Source of the DNA: Lacticaseibacillus songhuajiangensis
GTDB lineage: Bacteria; Bacillota; Bacilli; Lactobacillales; Lactobacillaceae
NCBI RefSeq assembly: GCF_003946025.1
Contig: NZ_RHNR01000031.1
Span: forward strand, 1-34,880
Length of the DNA stretch: 34,880 nucleotides
Direction: 5' to 3'
A program made the translations under genes and the position numbers. This document shows, one piece after another, positions 14,035 through 21,950 of this stretch (the stretch's first letter is position 1; each line of letters starts with the position of its first letter). A model generated the notes under the pieces. The model worked only from the letters and a program-made list of their open reading frames with translations, made no database searches and had not been told where the DNA came from.

Positions 14035-16074
14035 ATGCGAATCGTCATGCAGAAGATTATGAAAAAAATCAAGTTACCCGCGTTTATTGAGGACGTCCGG
14101 CTCCGGTACGTATCGATGGCAATGTTGGCTTTGGCCGTCGTTGGCATTATCGTTGCGGCCATGATTCGGCCGTGGCTCGCGCTCGCCATGACCGTGGTCC
14201 TGCTGGGGCTGGTCATCGCGTCCTTCTACACGCTCGAAACCATTACCAGAAATACCAATAAATACATCAAACATTTGTCCTACCGCATTAAACGCGGTGA
14301 GCAAGAAGCCCTCGTGCGCATGCCGATGGGGATTCTGATGTTCGACAAGGATTTGAACATTGAGTGGCTCAACCCCTTCCTCAGTCAGTATTTTGACGAT
14401 GACGAGGTGCTTGGGCAGAACCTGGGCGACGTGGATTCGGAGCTGGCGGAGATTATTCGCAGCAATCAGAACGTCCAGGAGCCGCGGCGCGTGCACTGGG
14501 GTAACCACCAGTTCAACATCACCGTGCAGACCGGCATTGGCGTTGTCTACATGATGGACGTGACGCCGTACGCCAAGATTGAGCAAGAAGCAGCCGACCA
14601 GAAAATCATCATCGGCCAGATTTTCCTGGATAACTACGATGAAGTGACCCAGAGTCTGGACGACCAGCTGGTCTCCAACCTGAACAGTTTTGTGACGACG
14701 GAGCTCAACAATTGGGCGACCGAGTTCGGCCTGTTTGTGAAGCGGGTCGATGACGATCACTTCCTCATGATTGCCTACACCAAGTCGCTGACGGCGGTTG
14801 TGAAGAATAAGTTCAAAATTCTGGACACCATCCGCGAGGGCACCAGTAAGCAAAACGCGCCGTTGACCCTGTCCGTCGGGATTGCGTACGGCGACTCCGA
14901 CCTGGCGCAGCTGGCGCTGACCAGTCAGAGCAACCTTGACCTTGCGCTGGGGCGTGGGGGCGACCAAGTGGTCGTCAAGTCGAAGGCCGGCGAAGCAAAG
15001 TTCTACGGCGGCAAGACCAACCCAATGGAAAAGCGGACCCGTGTGCGGGCACGCATGATTAGTCAGGCGCTGCAGGAACTGTTTAAGCAGACCGACAAAA
15101 TCTACGTGGTCGGCCACGAGCGGCCCGACATGGACTCTGTGGGTGCGGCGCTCGGGATTCGGCGCATTGCGCAGATGAACGGTAAGGAGTGTTACGTGGT
15201 GCTCGACCCCACGAACTTGCATTCCGACGTTGAACGGCTGATGGAAAAGGTGGCAAGCGATACCGAACTGGCCAACCAGATCATCACGCCAGACGCCGCT
15301 TATCTCGGGGCAACTGAAAAGAGCATGCTGGTCATGGTTGACCACAGCAAGCCGTCCATCACGACGGCGCGCTCGCTCTACGATAAGTTGCAAAACCGTG
15401 TTGTGATTCTGGATCACCACCGCCGCGGTGAAGAATTCCCAGATAACCCAATGCTCGTGTACATCGAGCCTTATGCTAGTTCCACTTGCGAACTGATTGC
15501 GGAAATGTTCGAGTACCAGCCGCAAGGTAGCGCGCCGCTGAACAAGTTGGAAGCGACCGCGATGCTCGCGGGGATTACCGTGGACACCAAGAGCTTTGCA
15601 CTGCGCACTGGGACGCGGACATTTGATGCCGCCTCCTACCTGCGTTCAATGGGTGCGGACGCGATGCTGATTTCCACGATGCTCAAGGAGAACGTGGATA
15701 ACTACATCCAGAAGAACCACCTGATTGATGGCGTTGAAATGATTGGCGACAATATGGCATTATGTACGGGTGAAGAACAAAAAGCTTACGACCCCGTCAT
15801 CGCGGCACAAGCAGCAGATACTTTGTTGTCGCTGGCCGGAATTGATGCCAGCTTCGTTGTCACGCGCCGGCGTGATGGCAAGGTCGGCATCTCCGCACGC
15901 AGTTTGGGTGATGTGAACGTGCAAGTCATCATGGAACAACTGGGTGGGGGCGGCCACTTGAGTAACGCTGCCACGCAGATTGAGAACACCACGGTTGCAG
16001 ACACCAAGGGCGAACTTTTGAACGTCATCAACAAGGTCATGAACCAAAACGACGATGAGGATGACGAGGCGTAA
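14035..16074 (+). CDS. gdpP: Cyclic-di-AMP phosphodiesterase GdpP (DHH family)
   Basis: This 679-residue membrane protein hydrolyses c-di-AMP to pApA and so helps set osmotic and cell wall homeostasis. It has two N-terminal membrane helices (about residues 26-63), a PAS-like region (about 85-190), a degenerate GGDEF domain (about 200-330), a DHH domain and a DHHA1 domain. Catalytic-site motifs are visible: HERPDMDSVG (about 362-371), ILDHHRRGEE with Asp460-His461-His462, and GGGGHLSNAATQ (about 637-648). Length is normal. GAGGAG lies 5 bases before the ATG. rplI follows 39 bases downstream, the usual lactobacillus arrangement. Confidence 0.97.
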   Translation: MRIVMQKIMKKIKLPAFIEDVRLRYVSMAMLALAVVGIIVAAMIRPWLALAMTVVLLGLVIASFYTLETITRNTNKYIKHLSYRIKRGEQEALVRMPMGILMFDKDLNIEWLNPFLSQYFDDDEVLGQNLGDVDSELAEIIRSNQNVQEPRRVHWGNHQFNITVQTGIGVVYMMDVTPYAKIEQEAADQKIIIGQIFLDNYDEVTQSLDDQLVSNLNSFVTTELNNWATEFGLFVKRVDDDHFLMIAYTKSLTAVVKNKFKILDTIREGTSKQNAPLTLSVGIAYGDSDLAQLALTSQSNLDLALGRGGDQVVVKSKAGEAKFYGGKTNPMEKRTRVRARMISQALQELFKQTDKIYVVGHERPDMDSVGAALGIRRIAQMNGKECYVVLDPTNLHSDVERLMEKVASDTELANQIITPDAAYLGATEKSMLVMVDHSKPSITTARSLYDKLQNRVVILDHHRRGEEFPDNPMLVYIEPYASSTCELIAEMFEYQPQGSAPLNKLEATAMLAGITVDTKSFALRTGTRTFDAASYLRSMGADAMLISTMLKENVDNYIQKNHLIDGVEMIGDNMALCTGEEQKAYDPVIAAQAADTLLSLAGIDASFVVTRRRDGKVGISARSLGDVNVQVIMEQLGGGGHLSNAATQIENTTVADTKGELLNVINKVMNQNDDEDDEA

Positions 16075-16113
16075 CGTAGAACGGCTCCGCACACTTAGAA
16101 AGGACTGTTAAAC

Positions 16114-16566
16114 ATGAAGGTTATTTTCACTGAAGACGTACGTGGTAAGGGTAAGCGCGGTCAGCTGAAGGAAGTACCAGACGGCTACGCACAGAACTAC
16201 CTGATTAAGAACAAACTCGCCAAGTTGGCGACACCAGCGGCTGTCAGTCAGCTAAAGGGCCAAGAGCGCGCTGAAGAAAAGAAAGTTGAGGCCGAAAAAG
16301 CCAAGGCCGTTGCGCTGAAGACCAAGCTTGAAGCTGACGATACCGTCGTTGAGATTCAGTCTAAGGCCGGCGACGACTCCCGGCTGTTCGGTTCTGTACC
16401 TAGCAAGCAGATTGCGCAGGCACTGGAAAAGCAGTTCGGCTACAAGGTCGACAAGCGCAAGATTGATTTGGAAGAACCAATCCGCGCCCTGGGCTACCGC
16501 AACGTGATGGTGCAGCTCGCACCCGGTGTGAACGCGAAGATTCGGGTGCACGTGGTTGCGAAGTAG
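16114..16566 (+). CDS. rplI: 50S ribosomal protein L9
   Basis: This 150-residue ribosomal protein binds 23S rRNA near the L1 stalk. The N-terminal domain is diagnostic (MKVIFTEDVRGKGKRGQLKE followed by VPDGYAQNYLIKNKLA), then a long Lys/Glu/Ala helix (about 43-75) and a C-terminal domain ending KIRVHVVAK. AAAGGA is 10 bases upstream of the ATG. It is co-transcribed with gdpP. Its normal downstream partner dnaB is about 6.9 kb away here. Confidence 0.98.
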   Translation: MKVIFTEDVRGKGKRGQLKEVPDGYAQNYLIKNKLAKLATPAAVSQLKGQERAEEKKVEAEKAKAVALKTKLEADDTVVEIQSKAGDDSRLFGSVPSKQIAQALEKQFGYKVDKRKIDLEEPIRALGYRNVMVQLAPGVNAKIRVHVVAK

Positions 16567-16574
16567 TGTGCGGA

Positions 16575-16721
16575 ACCCAGCGGGTAGCTTCTGAGCATTA
16601 GCCTGACTTTGGAATTGACGCGGTTTTTGCGTCAGTTTCAAAGCCGGGCTAAGCGGAGCCATTTGCACTCACTGCTTTAGCAGTGTTAGTGCAATGGACA
16701 CCGTAGGGGAAGCTGCTGGGT
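16575..16721 (+). repeat. Family B composite palindrome after rplI (B1), possible three-way junction
   Basis: An outer stem ACCCAGC-GGGT-AGCTTC (from 16575) pairs with GAAGCTGCTGGGT (16709-16721) around a four-base bulge. Inside are box GAGCATTA (16593-16600), a long hairpin (TTAGCC and CTTTG and GACGC with GCGTC and CAAAG and GGGCTAA), box TAAGCGGA (16650-16657), and a second hairpin (16658-16699). The layout is that of a three-way junction of about 147 nt, inside the rplI transcript before its terminator. Confidence 0.7.
16658..16699 (+). repeat. Small palindrome C2, paired-change copy of 6834-6873
   Basis: GCCATTTGCACT and AGTGCAATGG flank ACTGC/GCAGT stems. The sequence is the same as at 6834-6873 except that T-A is replaced by C-G at the same pair and the loop has two more bases. 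Confidence 0.75.
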
Positions 16722-16768
16722 GGAGCCGTTCTCAGCAACGTTCATCCACACCACCAAATATTCCAATC

Positions 16769-16801
16769 AAAAAAGCGGTGGCGTTAGCCACCGCTTTTTC
16801 C
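16769..16801 (+). terminator. Terminator of the gdpP-rplI unit
   Basis: AAAAGCGGTGGC / GCCACCGCTTTTT form a strong hairpin with a T run. It comes after the composite palindrome and before the next gene. Confidence 0.92.
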
Positions 16802-16827
16802 ATCCCATCTACTGAAGAGGCAAATTC

Positions 16828-17412
16828 ATGCAGACCTTAGACCAAATCAAGCAAGCCATCATCGCCGATCCGCAGAACGCAGAGTTCACCGCGCGTGGCA
16901 TTGATCCACTCTATGCCTTTGACCCGCAAGCCAAAATTCTGCTCATCGGGCAGGCTCCCGGTCAGCAGGCGCAAGATAAACGGCGCTATTTCGACGATCC
17001 GAGCGGTGAGCGTTTGCGCGAATGGTTGGGCATGTCCCGGGAAATATTCTATGACCCGTGGCAACTGAGTATTTTGCCCCTGGATTTTTATTTTCCAGGT
17101 AAGGGCAAAAGCGGTGACCTGCCGCCGCGCAAGGGCTTTGCGGCCAAGTGGCACCCGCAGATATTGGCAACGATGGACCGCCAGCCGCTGACCTTGCTGG
17201 TGGGGGCGTATGCGCAGAAATTTTACCTCGGTAAGCGGGCGAAGAAGAACCTGACGGCGACGGTGCAGGCGTACCAAGACTACTTGCCGCAGTACTTTCC
17301 GCTGGTGCACCCGTCGCCGCGCAACAACATCTGGATGGCCAAGAACCCGTGGTTTGCGGCGGATGTATTGCCGGAGCTGCAAAAGTTGGTGCACGCGGCG
17401 CTTGCGGATTAG
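16828..17412 (+). CDS. Uracil-DNA glycosylase superfamily protein
   Basis: This 194-residue protein has the UDG-fold signature: LLIGQAPGQQAQDKRRYFDD (residues 35-54), resembling the GEAPG motif 1 of family 4/5 enzymes, and VHPSPRNNIW (about 156-165), resembling the HPSP loop. It may remove uracil or another damaged base, or be a non-catalytic relative: the first motif has Gln where active family 4 enzymes have Glu. RBS AGAGG is upstream. The next gene begins 9 bases downstream, so they form an operon. Confidence 0.85.
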   Translation: MQTLDQIKQAIIADPQNAEFTARGIDPLYAFDPQAKILLIGQAPGQQAQDKRRYFDDPSGERLREWLGMSREIFYDPWQLSILPLDFYFPGKGKSGDLPPRKGFAAKWHPQILATMDRQPLTLLVGAYAQKFYLGKRAKKNLTATVQAYQDYLPQYFPLVHPSPRNNIWMAKNPWFAADVLPELQKLVHAALAD

Positions 17413-17421
17413 GAGGACAAT

Positions 17422-18036
17422 ATGACGAGATTACGAGACATCATTAGTAGCGACAAGCATTACGCGCTTGATTACCGGGCACAGGATCCGAACGCGCACA
17501 ATAACGCCTACGATTTGTGCTGGCAATTGAACCAGACGAATCCGCGGGACACGCAGAAGCGCCGCGCTGTTCTGGAGCAATTACTTGGTGATGCTGGGGA
17601 TGAACTGTTCGTGGGGTCTAACTTCCAGTGTGATTTTGGCTTCAATATTCACACCACGGGTCTGAGTCTCATCAACAGTAACGTCACCATTCTTGATACT
17701 TCACCAGTGCGCTTAGGCGATGGGGTGTTCCTCGCGCCCGGCGTTGTGATTGCGTGCCCGCAGCACGCTTTAGTCATGGAGCAGCGCTTGAACGGCATTA
17801 GTCATTCGCAGCCGATTACGCTTGAAGATGGCGTGTGGGTCGGTGCGAATGTCACCATCATGGGTGGCGTCACGATTGGCAAGGGCAGTGTCATCGGCGC
17901 TGGCAGTGTCGTGACCAAGGACATTCCGGCTGGCGTCATTGCGCTCGGGGCACCATGCAAGGTGCTGCGGCCGATTACGGAGAATGACCGGATTGACGAT
18001 AGTTTCATCACCGATGTGACGGGGATGCCGTTGTAA
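17422..18036 (+). CDS. Hexapeptide-repeat O-acetyltransferase (maltose/galactoside acetyltransferase type)
   Basis: This 204-residue left-handed beta-helix acetyltransferase would transfer acetyl from acetyl-CoA to a sugar. It has the N-terminal Mac domain (about 4-60) and hexapeptide repeats (about 75-185) such as VWVGANVTIMGGVTIGKGSV. The catalytic His is probably in CPQHAL. It ends with the usual GAPCKVLRPI segment. AGGAGGA is immediately upstream and the UDG-like gene is 9 bases before. The biological acceptor is unclear; detoxification of non-metabolised sugars is the usual proposal. Confidence 0.93.
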   Translation: MTRLRDIISSDKHYALDYRAQDPNAHNNAYDLCWQLNQTNPRDTQKRRAVLEQLLGDAGDELFVGSNFQCDFGFNIHTTGLSLINSNVTILDTSPVRLGDGVFLAPGVVIACPQHALVMEQRLNGISHSQPITLEDGVWVGANVTIMGGVTIGKGSVIGAGSVVTKDIPAGVIALGAPCKVLRPITENDRIDDSFITDVTGMPL

Positions 18037-18044
18037 TTTATAAA

Positions 18045-18156
18045 GCGATTCACAACGCGATCAGCTTGTGAGCATTAACGGAATAAAAGCCGAATTCCCG
18101 GTTTAGGGGGATTCGGCTTTTATTGTGTTAAGCGGAACAAGTTGCGTTGTGAAGCG
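18045..18156 (+). repeat. Family B composite palindrome (B2)
   Basis: The outer stem TTCACAACGC (18049-18058) pairs with GCGTTGTGAA (18144-18153), then CTTGT with ACAAG. Box GAGCATTA is at 18070-18077 and box TAAGCGGA at 18129-18136. The inner hairpin AATAAAAGCCGAATTCCC pairs with GGGGATTCGGCTTTTATT. Boxes and their position relative to the stems match the element after rplI, while stems differ. It follows the acetyltransferase stop codon by 8 bases, and a T run in the inner stem could also terminate transcription. Confidence 0.75.
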
Positions 18157-18269
18157 CGTTTTCAGGCCGCATTCTCACTTTGTTTAAGATTGGTCAGGAT
18201 GCGGTCGGTGTCGCTTGGCGGCTGCTGTGAAGGTGTGTTCAGACTCTGATCTACAGTTATTTTGGAAAA

Positions 18270-18313
18270 ATGACTCGTCAGTCATTGACTCGCGGGTCAA
18301 AAGAGAATACACT
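18270..18313 (+). promoter_or_regulatory. Promoter with TetR-type operators for the ABC exporter operon
   Basis: TTGACT (18285-18290), 17 bases, TACACT (18308-18313). Two adjoining palindromes overlap it: ATGACTCGTCAGTCAT (18270-18285) and TTGACTCGCGGGTCAA (18285-18300), both containing TGACTCG. Such paired inverted repeats over the -35 are what a TetR-family repressor encoded in the same operon would bind. Confidence 0.7.
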
Positions 18314-18410
18314 CAGGTCGTAATCGAGGGAAAGACCTCGGTGACGGTGTCATTATTAATACTTGTAAGGTAACTTGCGTGTGAGGTCAGTGCACTGACT
18401 TTACTTCGCA

Positions 18411-18529
18411 GTCGCGCACTAGCGGGCAGCCTCCTACTGCACAAGCCAACTCCCGTCAAAATCCCCAAACCAGGGATTTCGCCGCGAGTCACCTTGTGCT
18501 CCGGAACCTACGCGCCCGTAATCGCAGCC
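18411..18529 (-). repeat. Family A palindromic element (A3) in the leader of the exporter operon
   Basis: On the minus strand it begins GGCTG and ends GCGAC, with tip AATCCCTGGTTTGGGGATT (18460-18478), arms GCACAAG/CTTGTGC, and a CGGGC/GCCCG outer pairing. On the plus strand it ends 5 bases before the GGAGGA of the ABC ATPase gene, so it forms the end of that mRNA's 5' leader. The arms are less perfect than in other copies. Confidence 0.65.
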
Positions 18530-18547
18530 TATTTGGAGGACTTCATC

Positions 18548-19468
18548 ATGACAGAACCCGTGGTTAACATTCAGCACCTACAGAAGAATTTTGGTAGTTT
18601 CCACGCCCTGAAGGACATCACTTTGGATGTTCAGCCCGGAGAAGTGTTTGGCTTCATCGGACCAAACGGTGCCGGCAAGTCGACCACAATCCGCACACTT
18701 CTCGGCATTCTCAAGGCCAGCGGTGGTAGTGCCCGCATCTTCGGCATGGACGTCTGGAAGGACGCCGTGGCCATTCACAAGCGCATCGCTTACGTGCCCG
18801 GTGACGTTTACCTGTGGCCGAACCTCTCGGGTGGGGAGGCCATTGACCTGTTCTTGCGCCTATCCGGCCAGAAGCACTCGGCCCGCACTGACGAGTTGAT
18901 CAAGCTCTTTGACCTCGACGTGCGCAAGAAGTGCCGCAGTTACTCCAAGGGTAACCGCCAAAAGGTCGCCCTCATCGCCGCCTTTTCCACGCAGGCGGAT
19001 CTTTACATCTTTGACGAACCAACCAGCGGCCTGGATCCACTGATGGAGGAAATCTTCCAGAAGCAGGTGCTGGCACTCAAGGATGCCGGCAAGAGTGTGC
19101 TACTTTCCAGCCACATTTTGAGTGAAGTGGAACGCATGTGTGACCGCATCGGCATCATCCGCGCCGGCGAAATTGTCGAAACCGGGAGCCTGGCCGACAT
19201 GCGCAAGCTCAGTCGTACCAACATCACCGTGCAGACCAAGGATGCACTGGACAGCGTCAGTCAGCTGCCCGCCGTGCACGGCTTCACGCCGGACGCCAAA
19301 GTCGCTAATAAGGCCAGCTTTGCGGTCGACTCCGAAGAACTGGACGGCGTCATCGCGGCGCTGGGCAAATTGACCATTGTCAGCCTGCAGAGCACACCAC
19401 CAACACTGGAAGACCTGTTCCTGCGCTACTACAACCAGAAGGGGGACGAGGGCGATGCTCAAAAGTAA
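18548..19468 (+). CDS. ABC exporter ATP-binding protein (antibiotic-exporter type)
   Basis: This 306-residue ATPase has Walker A GPNGAGKST, signature YSKGNRQKVALIAAF, Walker B LYIFDEPTSGLDP and H-loop SSHILSE, followed by a C-terminal regulatory region of about 80 residues. ATG at 18548 is chosen because GGAGGA lies 7 bases before it; longer frames upstream would start in the palindromic leader. It pairs with the overlapping permease gene and probably exports a hydrophobic toxic compound. Controlled by the TetR-type regulator two genes downstream. Confidence 0.93.
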   Translation: MTEPVVNIQHLQKNFGSFHALKDITLDVQPGEVFGFIGPNGAGKSTTIRTLLGILKASGGSARIFGMDVWKDAVAIHKRIAYVPGDVYLWPNLSGGEAIDLFLRLSGQKHSARTDELIKLFDLDVRKKCRSYSKGNRQKVALIAAFSTQADLYIFDEPTSGLDPLMEEIFQKQVLALKDAGKSVLLSSHILSEVERMCDRIGIIRAGEIVETGSLADMRKLSRTNITVQTKDALDSVSQLPAVHGFTPDAKVANKASFAVDSEELDGVIAALGKLTIVSLQSTPPTLEDLFLRYYNQKGDEGDAQK

Positions 19469-21074
19469 GTTTGCGGGCACGGGTCTGCTGCTGCGGACCT
19501 ACCTGCGGCGTGATTGGCTACGCATTCTGTTCTGGTTCCTCGGCCTCGCGGGGCTCATGGTGGGCGCTGCCGGCAAGTTCGACACGCTGTACGGTGACGC
19601 TAAGGCGCTGGCCTCCATCACGACGACCTTGAAGACGCCCGCAATGGTGTCGATGTTCGGACCGTTCCCGGACGCCAAGACCTACACGTCCGGGCTGGTG
19701 TACGCCGCGATGATGATGGTCTTCATGGGCCTGTTCACCGCCATGATGAACATCTACTTCGCCGTGAAGAACAGCCGCGCCGAGGAAGACACCGGGGTTA
19801 GCGAACTGATTTCTGCCCACGCTGTTGGCCGCTGGAGTCAGCTGCTGGCCGCAACACTGGAAATCGTGCTGATTAACGTCCTCATTGGTGCTGTTGAAGC
19901 GGTTGGTTTGCAGGCAGCCGGGATGACCGGTGCCAACATGGAAGGTAACTGGCTGTTCGGCATGGGCCTGGCCGCCTTTGGGATTATGTTCGCGGCCTTC
20001 AGCCTGCTTTGTGCGCAGATTGTTAGCAGCGGTCGCAGTGCCACCATGCTCAGCTACGGCGTGCTCGGTATCCTCTACGTTGCGCGGATGGCCACTGACG
20101 TCAAGAACCCCGACCTGAGTTGGTACACCATCTTCGGCTGGATTGAAAAATTCGACATCTACCGCAACAATAACTGGGGACCACTGTTTCTGATGCTAGG
20201 TCTGGCGCTCATCGTGTTCATTATCGCCTTTGCGATTGCGGCCACGCGTGACGTCGGTAGCGGCATTTTGCCACAAGGAAAGGGCCGTCGCGGCGCCAGT
20301 CCCCTGTTGCGCGGACCGTTTGGCCTCATTGCGCGCCTTGAACGGATGAGCACCATCGTATGGCTCGTTGCCCTGTTCGGGTTGGGCGCCAGCTATGGTT
20401 CCATCTTCGCCAACATTGGTGATTTGCTGAAGTCCAACCCCACGATGGCCAAAGTACTGGGCAGTGCGGCAACCGCTTCTGCCAACCGGACCATTGTGCT
20501 GTCCTTTGCGGGCACGCTGGCCATTATCTTCGCGGTTACGGCGACGGTGCCAGCACTGTTGACGATGCTGCGCCTCAATAGTGACGAGAAGAAAGGCTAC
20601 CTGGAGCAACTGCACGCGCGCGGCATCTCCCGGCTGCACCTCTACAGTGCCCACCTGGTGTACGCCGTGCTGATCGGGACAGCTGCCCTGGTGCTCGGTG
20701 TGCTGGGGATGGCTCTGGCTGGTAACGCCACGATGGATCGCGCCATTGCGCTGTCGCGCTTTATGCGCGCCGTGTACGGCTACTGGCCAGCGCTGATGCT
20801 TGTCATTGGCTTTGCGGCCTTGCTGGCGGGCGCCCTACCGCGCTTCCAGTCGCTTGTCTGGATTCTGCCGATTTACGGCGTGTTCTCCCTTTATATCGGG
20901 AAACTGCTCGACCTGCCCGAGTGGGCGGGCAAGCTCACGCCTTTTGGCTGGATTAACAATGTGCCTACTGCGCAGGTTGATTGGGGCGCCGCGGGGTGGA
21001 TGACCGCTGCCGCCCTCGTCATGATGGTGCTTGGGTATATCTGCTACCGGCAGCGTGACCTGAAAATCAATTAA
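19455..21074 (+). CDS. Large ABC exporter permease (polyketide-antibiotic-exporter type)
   Basis: This 539-residue membrane protein starts at ATG 19455 (MLKSKFAGTGLLLRTYLRRD) and overlaps the ATPase gene by 14 bases, implying translational coupling. About twelve hydrophobic segments are arranged as two halves of six, separated by a basic loop (QGKGRRGASPLL), the layout of TnrB-like exporters of polyketide antibiotics known in actinomycetes and lactobacilli. One chain would serve as the whole channel with two ATPase copies. Substrate unknown. Confidence 0.88.
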   Translation: MLKSKFAGTGLLLRTYLRRDWLRILFWFLGLAGLMVGAAGKFDTLYGDAKALASITTTLKTPAMVSMFGPFPDAKTYTSGLVYAAMMMVFMGLFTAMMNIYFAVKNSRAEEDTGVSELISAHAVGRWSQLLAATLEIVLINVLIGAVEAVGLQAAGMTGANMEGNWLFGMGLAAFGIMFAAFSLLCAQIVSSGRSATMLSYGVLGILYVARMATDVKNPDLSWYTIFGWIEKFDIYRNNNWGPLFLMLGLALIVFIIAFAIAATRDVGSGILPQGKGRRGASPLLRGPFGLIARLERMSTIVWLVALFGLGASYGSIFANIGDLLKSNPTMAKVLGSAATASANRTIVLSFAGTLAIIFAVTATVPALLTMLRLNSDEKKGYLEQLHARGISRLHLYSAHLVYAVLIGTAALVLGVLGMALAGNATMDRAIALSRFMRAVYGYWPALMLVIGFAALLAGALPRFQSLVWILPIYGVFSLYIGKLLDLPEWAGKLTPFGWINNVPTAQVDWGAAGWMTAAALVMMVLGYICYRQRDLKIN

Positions 21075-21111
21075 GTGTAGACTTTAAAGGACAAACAAGG
21101 GGGAAATCGTC

Positions 21112-21771
21112 ATGCCGAAACGTAATGGACCAAAGGATCCTGACAAAGAGGAGCGCATCTTAACCGCCGCGATTCGCATTTTTGCGCGCGACGGCTACCA
21201 GCACGCTAAAACTGACGAAATCGCCGCTGCGGCGGAGGTTTCCAAGGGCCTGGTGTTCAATTACTTCGGCAGCAAGGCGCAACTCTACGTCGCCGCGGTG
21301 CAGGCAGCCTACGATGGTTTAATCGCGAAGGCCGACATGTCCGTTTGGCAAGACGCCCCCGACCTCAAGAGTATGGTGGTGCGCGCCACCAAGTACAAAA
21401 TTCAGATGCAACTCGCCTATCCAGACGAGTTTGCGCTCTCCATGCAGGCTTACGCGGACGTTGGCAATCTGCCCAAAGGTTTGCGCGACCAGGTGGCTGC
21501 AATCTGGTCGGATAAGTTAGCACAAGTGATGCCGGACATGGTGACGCCCGTGCTGGAACGTACCAAACTGCGCCCCGGCGTGCGCATCGAAACGGTGCAG
21601 AAGCTCATGAGCGCGATGGTCATGCTGATTGGCGAGGAGACCAAAGTCCTGGTGCAGGCAAAACCGGACATCACCATCGGCGAGATGAGCGGCATCATCG
21701 CTGAGGTGGAGGACTACATGGACATTATGGAAAACGGGTTTGTAGATAAGGCTGCACCAAGCGGCGAATAG
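21112..21771 (+). CDS. TetR/AcrR family transcriptional regulator
   Basis: This 219-residue protein has an N-terminal TetR helix-turn-helix (about 12-58: RILTAAIRIFARDGYQHAKT then EIAAAAEVSKGLVFNYFGSK) and a helical ligand-binding C-terminal domain. It is the last gene of the ABC exporter operon, 37 bases after the permease, with an AAGGGGG site. It probably represses the operon through the palindromes at 18270-18300 and is released by a compound exported by the transporter; this last point is inference. Confidence 0.93.
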   Translation: MPKRNGPKDPDKEERILTAAIRIFARDGYQHAKTDEIAAAAEVSKGLVFNYFGSKAQLYVAAVQAAYDGLIAKADMSVWQDAPDLKSMVVRATKYKIQMQLAYPDEFALSMQAYADVGNLPKGLRDQVAAIWSDKLAQVMPDMVTPVLERTKLRPGVRIETVQKLMSAMVMLIGEETKVLVQAKPDITIGEMSGIIAEVEDYMDIMENGFVDKAAPSGE

Positions 21772-21782
21772 GCCTATATGAC

Positions 21783-21838
21783 ATAGGGTAGTTCTGACGG
21801 GAATTTATTTTAATCTTCGTCAGAACTACCCTATTTGT
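21783..21838 (+). terminator. Terminator of the TetR-ABC operon
   Basis: A 17-bp perfect stem ATAGGGTAGTTCTGACG / CGTCAGAACTACCCTAT is followed by TTTG. It lies 12 bases after the regulator stop codon. It also marks the edge of the AT-rich DNA that follows. Confidence 0.85.
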
Positions 21839-21950
21839 TAGGCATACTAATCGGGTTCTAACGTGTTCTCTGATAACGACAAGTTTTGTAAATGATGAAG
21901 TATGTTATGCGCCCATGATGTCACGTGAAGAGTGGAAGTTATAGCAAGTT

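Noticed and set aside
14074..15525. 483-codon minus-strand frame inside gdpP
   Set aside because: It is a high-GC shadow frame opposite a full-length gdpP with all catalytic motifs.
18411..18529. Riboswitch in the leader of the ABC exporter operon
   Set aside because: The structure matches the dispersed family A palindrome, found in unrelated places, and no aptamer consensus is seen.
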